Below, in pieces: positions 1-6,114 of a DNA stretch of 8,621 nt. The first letter of the stretch is position 1; every line of letters begins with the position of its first letter. The notes under the pieces were generated by a model. That model was not told where the DNA came from. It searched no databases and saw nothing but the letters and a program-made list of their open reading frames with translations. Source of the stretch: JAWLDB01 sp041686915 (GTDB lineage Bacteria > Bacillota > UBA994 > UBA5500); contig JAWLDB010000112.1 in NCBI GenBank assembly GCA_041686915.1, forward strand, positions 1 through 8,621. The letters are read 5' to 3'. The translations under genes and the position numbers were made by a program.

Positions 1-585
1 TCTTTCGTAGACAAATCCGGAAAAGCAAACCCCGGTCACCTTATCGTCCTGAATGCTACACCAGCCAATCCCGAGCTCAAGGAAATCCTCAGTCGACCGC
101 CAGAACTCGAGCAGCTTGGAGTTCATGAAGTCTCGCTCTTTTACTACTACCCGCCCGACCAGCACATCAGCAATTGGTACCACTTGTGAACCATTGCCGT
201 CTACGGTCACCGCACTTAAGGTATTGGTGGCAGTTGTATACACATGTTGCCAGGATAGTTCTGCACCAGGGAAGCCAGAAAAGACTTGCTGCATGACGGG
301 TTCCCAATCAGGTGTAGCTCCACAAATCTCTACCCAGGTGGAGCCTTCTTCTACAGCTATCGCAGCTAGTTTGTCTGGACTAAGGAAGTCAGCCTGTTGC
401 GGTGTACCGACTATGTAGAACCCCCCTAGCCCATGCGACCATACCAACCCACAGCCCGGGGCTTCCGGATCTATGAATACCCGTCCAGGGTTATTGCCAT
501 CCAATATGGCTCTTGGTTCTATGCTCACACTGGCGGACAATTGGGAGTTGAGTTCTGTAAACTGTTCTTTGCTCAGCTCTCGCAC
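1..585 (-). CDS. GNAT acetyltransferase, ZmaR/PF12746-like, 3' end outside window
   Basis: Partial gene: the N-terminal 195 codons are present and the stop lies beyond the window start. Reading the minus strand gives an open frame from a GTG (585-583). It is preceded by a perfect AAGGAGG (597-591) five bases away, which decides the start. The protein begins VRELSKEQFTEL. It carries blocks I recognise from the Firmicute GNAT_acetyltran family, which includes the zwittermicin A self-resistance enzyme ZmaR: NNPGRVFIDP near residue 31, then FMNSKLLEFWRSTEDFLELGIGWC and CFSGF near residues 153-191. In that family the acetyl-CoA-binding GNAT fold lies further C-terminal, so it is missing here. Presumed activity is acetyl transfer from acetyl-CoA to an amine of a small molecule; the substrate is unknown. 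It is the last visible gene of the minus-strand run, 60 bp after the YfjL-like gene. I am confident of the family and unsure of the role. Confidence 0.85.
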   Translation of the reverse strand, partial: MRELSKEQFTELNSQLSASVSIEPRAILDGNNPGRVFIDPEAPGCGLVWSHGLGGFYIVGTPQQADFLSPDKLAAIAVEEGSTWVEICGATPDWEPVMQQVFSGFPGAELSWQHVYTTATNTLSAVTVDGNGSQVVPIADVLVGRVVVKERDFMNSKLLEFWRSTEDFLELGIGWCSIQDDKVTGVCFSGFVYER

Positions 586-645
586 GATTGCCTCCTTGGT
601 TTTAGTCTTTCATCCAATACTTGCGCTTGCCCTAGGGAGTAGCAG

Positions 646-1308
646 TTACTCCTTCTGCTTGGATAAGTACACCTGATCCACTAGGTTGGATGGGTCAAAC
701 TCACCCTGTTCTGAGCTAAGTATCAGCTCATAGTTGTCGTAGGTGTAATAGAAGCTCCAATCCTTGATATTCCAGCCAGAAAATCCTCGGATCGTTTCAG
801 CCACCTGGTCTGCAAATGCCTGCTTGCTGATTTGCTCGCCCCTCCAACGCACTGTCAGAAAAATGTCTGCATCCATGTCGGGTGAGAAGTGCAACCCGTC
901 CCGGTCTACGAGATCTCTTGGCGGGTGGACGCTAACATGAACACCTGCTCCCGCGATAACTGAGTCTATCAGCGGCTTTGCGACCGCATACATCTCATCT
1001 TCCAGTCGCGTACGCAGGAAGTCATCGGTGCAGCGGCCATCCCTGCCGACGTCAACGCGCACAGTCATTTCGGGGTTAGATGCGGGATGGACTATGCCTC
1101 CATATGAATCCCATTTCATGTAGTAAGCAGCCTGAACGAAGGTAAACTCTGTGGAAGGGTAGGTCTCTTCCAAATGTCTCATCACCTTGCCGCGCATCGT
1201 CATCAGGACAAATGGATTACCCTTAAACTCGGCGTACACGCTTCCCATTCCTAGTAATATGAGTGCCAGCACGGCTAGTAACACTGCGCGTGAAGTCCGT
1301 TTCCTCAT
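646..1308 (-). CDS. Membrane-anchored YfjL-like protein, paralogue 1
   Basis: A 220-residue protein with a basic N-terminus (MRKRTSR) and one hydrophobic segment at about residues 8-25. It then has an extracytoplasmic-looking domain with GNPF (about 30-33), LEETYPSTEF, YGGIVHP and HFSPDMDADIFLTVRWRGE. It is roughly half identical, by eye, to the gene immediately upstream. The overall pattern (short N-terminal anchor, GNP motif, 'YLEETYP' segment) recalls the Bacillus YfjL-like family, whose function is not known. Start choice: a frame-open TTG at 1356 would add 16 residues. The ATG at 1308 has GGGGAGG (1324-1318) nine bases upstream and places GNPF almost where the paralogue has it, so I use 1308. 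It may be a lipid-facing or cell-surface protein; no catalytic motif is visible. Confidence 0.82.
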   Translation of the reverse strand: MRKRTSRAVLLAVLALILLGMGSVYAEFKGNPFVLMTMRGKVMRHLEETYPSTEFTFVQAAYYMKWDSYGGIVHPASNPEMTVRVDVGRDGRCTDDFLRTRLEDEMYAVAKPLIDSVIAGAGVHVSVHPPRDLVDRDGLHFSPDMDADIFLTVRWRGEQISKQAFADQVAETIRGFSGWNIKDWSFYYTYDNYELILSSEQGEFDPSNLVDQVYLSKQKE

Positions 1309-1398
1309 CAAGATCTGCCTCCCCTGCTGCATCTGCAAACGTCTCTGGTTCTTCAATAGTCCTGTCTCTTTTACGTTGTTTAGCTAAGAATGTTGCAC

Positions 1399-2073
1399 CT
1401 AGTCCTTGACGGTATTCACTCGAACCTGCTCCAACAGGCTATCTAGCTCAAACTGCCCCTCGTCCAGGCTAAGCAACAATTCCGTCTTGTCATAGCTGTA
1501 GCAGAACAACCAATTATCTATATTCCAATTGCCATCCTGCAGGAGCCGAACTGTTGCCGTGACCTGCCCCGCAAAGGCCTCTTTGCTAATGCTCTCGCCT
1601 TTCCAGCGCACTACCAGAAAGATATCCGCATCCATATTTGGCGAGAAATGCACCTCTTGTGGGTCCAGCGCCTCATTGCGGGCTAAAACGGTACTGAAGA
1701 TGTTCGGATCAGGGATGTGAATCTCAATTAGCGGTTTTACCGCCGCGAGCATCTCATTTTCCAGGCGGGCCCGCAGGAAGTTGTCCCTGAACTCCCCGTT
1801 CCCGGCTCTATCGACATGCACGTTGATCTTGGGTTCAGCTGTTGGATAGACTACACCGCCATATGTGCCTACCTTGAAGTTATAGGTCGCTCTCTCGAAG
1901 ATAAACTCGGTTGATGGGTAGGCCTCGCCTAGATAGTCCATCACCTTGCTACGCATGGTCATCTTGACAAACGGGTTGCCCCAGAAGCCTATGTAGATGT
2001 AGCCCGCTATAGTCAGGATCATCAGTAACAGAGCACCCGTCACCAGCTTCAAAACCTTGCTCTTTCCGCTCAT
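1399..2073 (-). CDS. Membrane-anchored YfjL-like protein, paralogue 2
   Basis: A 224-residue protein starting MSGKSKVLKL, with a hydrophobic segment at about residues 9-28 and a soluble domain probably outside the membrane. Landmarks shared with the downstream paralogue are GNPFVKMTMRSKVM, the AYPSTEF block, YGGVVYP, HFSPNMDADIFLVVRWKGE and NWNIDNW, near the C-terminus. The ATG is preceded by AGGAGG (2085-2080) six bases away. The gene starts only 15 bp after the stop of the phosphotransferase gene, so the two are very probably co-transcribed. The YfjL-like assignment rests on remembered motifs; the function is unknown. The tandem pair most likely arose by local duplication. I saw no cysteine lipobox, so a lipoprotein is unlikely; a single-pass anchor fits better. 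Confidence 0.84.
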   Translation of the reverse strand: MSGKSKVLKLVTGALLLMILTIAGYIYIGFWGNPFVKMTMRSKVMDYLGEAYPSTEFIFERATYNFKVGTYGGVVYPTAEPKINVHVDRAGNGEFRDNFLRARLENEMLAAVKPLIEIHIPDPNIFSTVLARNEALDPQEVHFSPNMDADIFLVVRWKGESISKEAFAGQVTATVRLLQDGNWNIDNWLFCYSYDKTELLLSLDEGQFELDSLLEQVRVNTVKD

Positions 2074-2088
2074 CGTTCTCCTCCTACG

Positions 2089-2985
2089 CTATAACCTTAA
2101 TCCCTTCAATGCCTGTTGGGTAAACACAGCAAGCCCGGACTTCATCCGCTGCTCGGTGAGCGCGTCAAGGCCCCACTCAGAAAGCTGGTTTGTTTTCCTT
2201 AGCGCTACCCAGAGGTCCCAATAAAGCAGGCTAGACAGGTCAATATCAGTGATAGAGCAATAGTGTTTTGTGAAACCGTCCATGGCCGGAACCCCCTGAG
2301 CCCAAAGCAGCTCCAGCCTGGTGTTGGCCAGATCACCCAAGGGGTCGCCGAGCTTTGCATCTTCCCAGTCAATAACACCCATCAACTTGTCACCCTGCCA
2401 CAGCACATTACCTGGCCAGTAGTCTCCGTGCAGCAGGCCTAGCGGATTGGTTGACCATGGCCAAGCTGCCTGCAGAATGCCAATAATGTGTTGTTGCCCA
2501 TGACTGGCGGGATAAAAGGCGAGTAACTCCAGTACTTGGTCTGCCAGTCGCGGTAAGAAATGGAGCGAATCAACTCTTACCCTGTGTATCGCTGCCAGAT
2601 GTAAAGCCAATGCTCGAAGACAGGCATCGCACCCGCCCTCAGCTAGTTTGGTTTCACCCTCGATATATTCAACTACCAGGTAGGGGTTAGGGAGCATTTC
2701 ACATGATTGGTCAAGGTAGAAAGGTGCTGGTGAGGGTATCCCGGCAGCTTGTAGTGCCTGTAACAGTCGAAACTCATCAGCAGCTACCTGCGGGTTCTGC
2801 TGCCTATCCCTTTCCCCATGAACCCGAAGAACCAACTCCTTGGTACCCCCGTCGGCCATAAGCACCTTCATAGCTATTACTTGTGCTGAGACTCCACCCG
2901 TCAACGGCCAGCTCCGGAGCACTTTGCAGCCAGGCTTCATCCGCTGTGCTAGCTGACGAAGCGAGACAGTAAGCGTCTCATTCAA
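2089..2985 (-). CDS. APH-family (aminoglycoside phosphotransferase-like) kinase
   Basis: A 298-residue protein with the aminoglycoside/choline kinase fold. Visible landmarks are a glycine-rich nucleotide loop LTGGVSAQV (28-36), LVLRVHG (51-57) with Arg at the usual beta-3 Lys/Arg site, the hinge-like YLVVEYIEGE (102-111), the catalytic loop HGDYWPGNVLW with Asp188 and Asn193, and the metal-binding DWEDAKLGDPLGDLA with Asp206. All expected catalytic residues are present, so it should transfer phosphate from ATP or GTP to a small hydroxylated substrate in the cytoplasm. Members range from antibiotic resistance enzymes to sugar, choline or homoserine kinases, and the substrate cannot be read here. 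The start is TTG (2985-2983) after GAGGAGGGG (2999-2991); the nearby ATG is out of frame. It lies between the GNAT gene (51 bp gap, with a palindrome in it) and the YfjL-like pair (15 bp gap). Confidence 0.9.
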   Translation of the reverse strand: MNETLTVSLRQLAQRMKPGCKVLRSWPLTGGVSAQVIAMKVLMADGGTKELVLRVHGERDRQQNPQVAADEFRLLQALQAAGIPSPAPFYLDQSCEMLPNPYLVVEYIEGETKLAEGGCDACLRALALHLAAIHRVRVDSLHFLPRLADQVLELLAFYPASHGQQHIIGILQAAWPWSTNPLGLLHGDYWPGNVLWQGDKLMGVIDWEDAKLGDPLGDLANTRLELLWAQGVPAMDGFTKHYCSITDIDLSSLLYWDLWVALRKTNQLSEWGLDALTEQRMKSGLAVFTQQALKGLRL

Positions 2986-3009
2986 GCAGTTCCCCTCCTC
3001 TTCACGGGA

Positions 3010-3040
3010 GTGAGACGAAGGGACTGTCCCTTCGTTTCAC
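3010..3040. repeat. REP-like palindrome, copy 1 (core AAGGGACTGTCCCTT)
   Basis: The left arm GTGAGACGAAGGGAC pairs with the right arm GTCCCTTCGTTTCAC around a central T. All 15 pairs form if one G-T (3014/3036) is allowed. It overlaps the last bases and stop codon of the GNAT gene and ends ten bases before the ribosome binding site of the next gene. No T-run follows on the minus strand, so it is not a standard intrinsic terminator. It is the same length and orientation as the copy at 4452-4482. Palindromes with GGGAC...GTCCC-type cores are, to my knowledge, common as dispersed elements in Clostridia genomes. No REP-associated transposase is visible here. Confidence 0.85.
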
Positions 3041-3543
3041 AGACTTAGGCGATAACGCACTTCCCACAGGTCTTCGCCGCCAACGGTGATTTGTTTGCGT
3101 GAGCCATCCCAGACGAAGCCTACCCTTTCATAGAAGCGGCGGGCACGTACGTTTGCTTCCAACACCCAAAGCGACGCGCTGGTATAACCAGCATGGCGTA
3201 AGCGATTAACCGCCTGTTGCATCGCGGCATCAGCGTAACCCTTGCCCCAAGCCTTCGGGTGCAGATAGAAAGCCCAGACTTCACCCACCTGTTGCTCATC
3301 GTCCCGACTGCGCCCCAAAATGCATAGCCCGACAATCTTGCCGTCGGCGAGAATGGCACACTCATCACTACGCTTGGTGGCAAACAGCTCCTGCCACCGG
3401 GTCAGCCATCTATCTGCTGACATGGCGTCAAGATATGCGTCAGAGATCATCCCCCTGTATGCGATTTGCCACGAGCTAACATGTAGCTCAGACAGCGTAG
3501 GCAACATTTCTCTTGATACTTCTACCAGTTCAACCCTGACCAT
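3037..3543 (-). CDS. GNAT family N-acetyltransferase
   Basis: A 168-residue single-domain GNAT, a typical length for the family. Motif A, which binds acetyl-CoA, is VWAFYLHPKAWGKGYADAAM (89-108) with the Q/R-x-x-G-x-G/A-type turn as AWGKGYA. Motif B is WVLEANVRARRFYERVGF (126-143), the common ribosomal/antibiotic-type signature. The N-terminal 'SSWQIAYRGMISDAYLD' resembles proteins annotated as RimI-like or small-molecule acetyltransferases. The substrate is unknown. The ATG (3543-3541) follows a modest GAGGGTGG (3555-3548). The gene opens the minus-strand run and is divergent from the DedA-like gene. Its TGA stop (3039-3037) lies inside the right arm of a 31-bp palindrome, so that repeat contributes the last codon position of the gene. 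Confidence 0.92.
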   Translation of the reverse strand: MVRVELVEVSREMLPTLSELHVSSWQIAYRGMISDAYLDAMSADRWLTRWQELFATKRSDECAILADGKIVGLCILGRSRDDEQQVGEVWAFYLHPKAWGKGYADAAMQQAVNRLRHAGYTSASLWVLEANVRARRFYERVGFVWDGSRKQITVGGEDLWEVRYRLSL

Positions 3544-3578
3544 AAAGCCACCCTCAACTTCCCGCCGTAGATAGGAAA

Positions 3579-3608
3579 ATGATACCTGAAGCGCATAGAC
3601 TGCCGCAA
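3579..3608 (-). promoter_or_regulatory. Candidate promoter for the minus-strand gene run
   Basis: On the minus strand, TTGCGG (3608-3603) is followed after 18 bp by TATCAT (3584-3579). The -10 matches the sigma-A consensus in five of six bases and the -35 in three of six. Transcription would begin near 3572, about 28 bases before the GNAT start codon. That fits a short leader holding the GAGGGTGG site. The assignment is by consensus only. Confidence 0.4.
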
Positions 3609-3639
3609 GAAAAACCGCATTCTTTGGAACAATTTTACG

Positions 3640-3656
3640 TTTAAGAAAGTCTTAAG
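3640..3656 (+). promoter_or_regulatory. Candidate response-regulator operator, TTTAAG-N5-CTTAAG
   Basis: TTTAAG (3640-3645) and CTTAAG (3651-3656) repeat with an 11-bp period, about one helical turn. This is the geometry bound by OmpR/PhoB-type winged-helix regulators, and it fits the YTTAAG-N5-CTTAAG form known for enterobacterial PmrA. The same bases also form an inverted repeat, TTAAGA-AAG-TCTTAA (3641-3655), so a dimeric repressor is an alternative reading. It lies between the two divergent promoter candidates and could serve either direction. The visible regulator in this window is NarL-type, which does not usually bind such sites. Confidence 0.4.
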
Positions 3657-3689
3657 AAAAAGCCGAAGGTGTTTGTCAGAACCAATGTC

Positions 3690-3695
3690 TATACT
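3690..3695 (+). promoter_or_regulatory. Candidate -10 element for the DedA-like gene
   Basis: TATACT matches the -10 consensus in five of six bases. It has no convincing -35 (AAGGTG-like sequence at the right distance). A weak -35 with activator boxes centred about 20 bp further upstream (3640-3656) would suit an activated promoter. Transcription would start near 3702. An inverted repeat TCTAT/ATAGA (3688-3692, 3701-3705) overlaps it. Confidence 0.3.
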
Positions 3696-3747
3696 TCTGC
3701 ATAGATACTGACAGACCGGTTGGTACAGCACAGGAGGTTTAGCAGTC

Positions 3748-4443
3748 TTGAAGCAATCATTCAAACCAGTGATTTACGTTCTCACAGCCTTGGTTATCGG
3801 GTTCCTGGCATGGCGGTTTGGCCCCGCCCTCTATCGCCTCTGCAGCAATCGTGAGCTGCTTAAGTCTTATCTGGACACCCTAGGGGTGTGGGCGCCAGTA
3901 ATGTTTGTTTTTCTAACCGCGGCACAAGTCATCGTCGCACCAATCCCAGCGATTGCACTAGGCCTGGCCGGTGGCTACCTGTTTGGTGAAGGGGCTGGCT
4001 TTCTGCTAAGCCTGATTGGCCTCTTGGTAGGGTCCATGTTAGCATTTGTCCTGGCCAGAGTATTTGGACAGCCTTTGGTGGTTCGCCTGGTGGGTAACAG
4101 CACGTACCGAAAGCTGGAGAAGCTCATATCCGGAAAGGGCATCTTGGCAGTAGCTCTAATCTTTCTGTTACCCATGATGCCTGACGACGCTTTATGCCTG
4201 CTGGCGGGACTAACCCCGATGCGCGCCAGGGTATTTGCATTTCTCGTGCTTACCTGCCGTAGCCCTGGGGTCCTGGTGGCTAGCCTAACTGGTGGTGGAG
4301 CGCTACAACTTCCCTGGCAGATTTGGGCCGCCGTAGGTGTAGCTTCCATGATTGCACTGTATGTAGGGTGGCGCTATAACGAGCAGCTGATGGCTTGGGC
4401 TGTGAGGCTGGCGGGCGTACAAACTGCCGCGAGGAAGGGTTAA
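3748..4443 (+). CDS. TVP38/TMEM64 (DedA superfamily, VTT domain) membrane protein
   Basis: A 231-residue polytopic membrane protein. Hydrophobic segments are visible at about residues 6-24, 49-66, 68-80, 84-105, 131-152, 162-182 and 190-208. VTT-domain landmarks are QVIVAPIPAIALGLAGGYLFG (60-80), the glycine-rich LIGLLVGSMLAFVLARVFG (89-107) and LPMMPDDALCLLAGLTPM (141-158), followed by RSPGVLVASLTGGG. Members of this superfamily sit in the inner membrane and some translocate lipids such as undecaprenyl phosphate or phosphatidylethanolamine; the substrate here is not known. The start is TTG (3748-3750), fixed by CAGGAGG ending at 3737, ten bases upstream. It is the first gene of the plus-strand run, divergent from the GNAT gene, and a 33-bp palindrome begins eight bases after its TAA. 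Confidence 0.9.
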   Translation: MKQSFKPVIYVLTALVIGFLAWRFGPALYRLCSNRELLKSYLDTLGVWAPVMFVFLTAAQVIVAPIPAIALGLAGGYLFGEGAGFLLSLIGLLVGSMLAFVLARVFGQPLVVRLVGNSTYRKLEKLISGKGILAVALIFLLPMMPDDALCLLAGLTPMRARVFAFLVLTCRSPGVLVASLTGGGALQLPWQIWAAVGVASMIALYVGWRYNEQLMAWAVRLAGVQTAARKG

Positions 4444-4450
4444 TGCAAAA

Positions 4451-4483
4451 AGTGAGCCAAAGGGACTGTCCCTTTGGCTCACT
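4451..4483. repeat. REP-like palindrome, copy 2 (core AAGGGACTGTCCCTT)
   Basis: This is a perfect inverted repeat: the left arm AGTGAGCCAAAGGGAC and right arm GTCCCTTTGGCTCACT are 16 bp each, around a central T. Compared with copy 1 at 3010-3040, two base pairs of the stem differ in both partners at once (A-T to C-G and G-C to A-T), so pairing is kept. It begins eight bases after the DedA-like stop codon. On the plus strand no T-run follows. On the minus strand TTTTT follows, but no minus-strand gene ends here, so I read it as a dispersed repeat rather than a terminator. Confidence 0.88.
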
Positions 4484-4550
4484 GTCATCTATGCCTAGAG
4501 GAATTTCCTTCCTTACGGCGTATATAGCGTTTGTAGACACCCGCAGGACT

Positions 4551-4579
4551 CGCGAGCAAACGCGAGCAACTGTTAACAG
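4551..4579. repeat. Tandem 10-mer CGCGAGCAA(A/C) x2 followed by palindrome CTGTTAACAG
   Basis: CGCGAGCAAA (4551-4560) is followed at once by CGCGAGCAAC (4561-4570). The last base of the second copy begins a perfect 10-bp palindrome CTGTTAACAG (4570-4579). All of this lies just upstream of the ribosome binding site of the nucleotidyltransferase gene. It could be an operator or simply leader sequence. No good promoter is visible in 4484-4595; TATATA at 4521-4526 lacks a -35. Confidence 0.45.
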
Positions 4580-4595
4580 CAAGGGGGGTTATGAA

Positions 4596-5177
4596 GTGCT
4601 GATATCTCATATGCTGAACGAACAACTTGAGCAGATTATCCGGCAGGATGATCGTTTGATGAGAGTTTTACGCGCCGCACATATACTCGACTTACCAGAC
4701 TGGTACATTGGCGCAGGTGTCATCCGCAACACCGTTTGGGACTACCTGCATGGCTGGCCAGGCCGTTCACCTGTGCGTGATGTGGACCTGGCCTATTTTG
4801 ACAACGAAGATCTGAGTGAGGTACCTGAGATGCAGGCCACTGCCAGACTGTGCGAAATCGTACCTGATGTTGAGTGGGACGTGGTTAATCAGGCGCGGGT
4901 GCACCTTTGGCATGAGGAATACTTCGGGCATGCCATCCCACCTTACCAGTCCTCTGAAGAAGCAATCAGCTCATGGCCAGAAACTGCCACTTGCATAGCA
5001 GTACGCCTCTTACCCGATGATAGTCTACTGATCTATGCTCCTTACGGGTTGACAGACCTATTTGATATGGTCCTCCGCAGAAACCCGACTAAAGTTACTA
5101 AAGAACAGTACCAACAGCGGTATATGGAGAAGCGAATCAAGGAGAAATGGCCCAGGGCAACCATCATCGAAGAATAG
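4596..5177 (+). CDS. Nucleotidyltransferase family protein (DUF925/NTP_transf_6-like)
   Basis: A 193-residue protein with the pol-beta-like nucleotidyltransferase signature of the DUF925 group. WYIGAGVIRNTVWDYLHG (36-53) gives the glycine-rich turn and conserved Arg44-Asn45, and VRDVDLAYFD (60-69) gives the two metal-binding Asp (62 and 64). Later blocks are VEWDVVNQARVHLWHEEYFG, ETATCIAVRL and YAPYGLTDLFDMVLRRNP, which are typical of the family. The enzyme class transfers a nucleotide to an unknown acceptor; no member function is known to me. Start choice: the frame is open back into the DedA-like gene and through the palindrome. GTG at 4596 has AAGGGGGG (4581-4588) seven bases upstream and gives the usual family length; the ATG at 4611 is too far from that site. 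It is followed 48 bp later by the Fpg/Nei-like gene, probably in one transcript. Confidence 0.88.
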   Translation: MLISHMLNEQLEQIIRQDDRLMRVLRAAHILDLPDWYIGAGVIRNTVWDYLHGWPGRSPVRDVDLAYFDNEDLSEVPEMQATARLCEIVPDVEWDVVNQARVHLWHEEYFGHAIPPYQSSEEAISSWPETATCIAVRLLPDDSLLIYAPYGLTDLFDMVLRRNPTKVTKEQYQQRYMEKRIKEKWPRATIIEE

Positions 5178-5225
5178 TAAAGATGGCAACAGATAGTTGA
5201 AAAGACTCAAGAAGGTGGTGTGAGA

Positions 5226-6050
5226 ATGATTGAACTACCGGAAGCATACGTCCTGGCCAAGCAGATCACGCAGCACCTCGCTGGCAAGCAGATACTATCA
5301 GCCACAGCCAACCAATCACCCCATAAGTTTGCCTGGTATCATGGTGACCCGGCAGATTACAGCAATCTGCTCCGCGGTAAGACAGTACAGGCTGCCGCAT
5401 CCTATGGCGGCCTGGTTGAGGTGGAAGCTGAAGACGCGAGCATGGTGTTTGGAGATGGTGTTGCACTTCGATTAGTTCCGAAGGGAGCAAAACGGCCACC
5501 AAAACATCAACTGCTGGTTGAGTTTACCGATGGTTCTGCCCTAACCGGCTCAGTCCAAATGTATGGTGGTCTCTGGGCCTTCTCTAGCGGCGAGTTCACC
5601 AACCCCTACTACCTGACTGCCAAAGCCAAGCCCTCTCCTCTCACCGAAGATTTTAATGAGAGGCACTTTGCAGGCTTGTTCGATGACGCCACCAGGAGGA
5701 AAAGTGCCAAGGCTTTCCTGGCTACTGAGCAGCGTATCTCGGGCCTGGGTAACGGGGTATTGCAGGATATCTTGTTCAATGCTCGCATTCATCCGCGCCG
5801 GAGCATGGAATCACTGAGCGATGAAGAGTTAGACACCATGTTCCACACCCTGAAGTCGACTATCAGGCAGATGGCTGAGCAAGGCGGTCGCGATACCGAG
5901 AAAGACTTGTTTGGGAAGCCAGGCGGCTACGTCACCCGTCTCAGCAAGAATACCTTGCACTATCCTTGCCCGGTCTGTGGCAGTGAGCTGAAGAAAGAGG
6001 CTTATATGGGCGGCAGCATCTATTACTGTAGCAGTTGCCAACAACGGTAA
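5226..6050 (+). CDS. Fpg/Nei-family DNA glycosylase-like protein, catalytic residues substituted
   Basis: A 274-residue protein with the architecture of formamidopyrimidine-DNA glycosylase and endonuclease VIII: N-terminal catalytic domain, H2TH helices (RISGLGNGVLQDILFNARIHPRR, 170-192) and a C-terminal zinc finger with Cys248, 251, 268 and 271. The length is normal. ATG at 5226 is the start because AAGGTGG (5212-5218) lies seven bases upstream; GTG at 5220 is too close to it. The mature N-terminus reads MIELPEA, where true Fpg has M-PELPE, so the nucleophilic Pro is Ile while Glu3 remains. The RRGK-type lysine region is SYGGLVE (Gly62), and the finger arginine is also absent (MGGSIYYC). Lys162 and the GLGN Asn are kept. 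It probably still binds damaged or structured DNA; glycosylase/lyase activity of the usual kind is doubtful. It sits between the nucleotidyltransferase and a phosphotransferase gene. Confidence 0.88.
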   Translation: MIELPEAYVLAKQITQHLAGKQILSATANQSPHKFAWYHGDPADYSNLLRGKTVQAAASYGGLVEVEAEDASMVFGDGVALRLVPKGAKRPPKHQLLVEFTDGSALTGSVQMYGGLWAFSSGEFTNPYYLTAKAKPSPLTEDFNERHFAGLFDDATRRKSAKAFLATEQRISGLGNGVLQDILFNARIHPRRSMESLSDEELDTMFHTLKSTIRQMAEQGGRDTEKDLFGKPGGYVTRLSKNTLHYPCPVCGSELKKEAYMGGSIYYCSSCQQR

Positions 6051-6114
6051 GCATGAAGAAACGCAAGATTAGGGTCGATCCCCTTCTCTTGCCGATCAAG
6101 CAGGAGGTGTCCGA

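Noticed and set aside
53..418. Plus-strand open frame of 121 codons in the first 400 bases
   Set aside because: It is the antisense shadow of the ZmaR-like acetyltransferase, has low-complexity Ser/Thr composition and shows no recognisable motif.
634..654. Small hairpin AGGGAGTA / TACTCCTT at the end of YfjL-like paralogue 1, considered as a terminator
   Set aside because: The stem is about eight pairs with one G-T (A-C on the transcribed minus strand), it overlaps the stop codon, and no T-run follows on the minus strand.
4441..4490. Palindrome copy 2 as an intrinsic terminator of the DedA-like gene
   Set aside because: On the plus strand the stem is followed by GTCATCT with no T-run. The T-run lies on the minus-strand side, where no gene ends.
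4395..4595. N-terminal extension of the nucleotidyltransferase frame back into the DedA-like gene
   Set aside because: It overlaps a well-supported gene in another frame and reads through the palindrome. The GTG at 4596 has a strong ribosome site at the right spacing and gives the normal family length.
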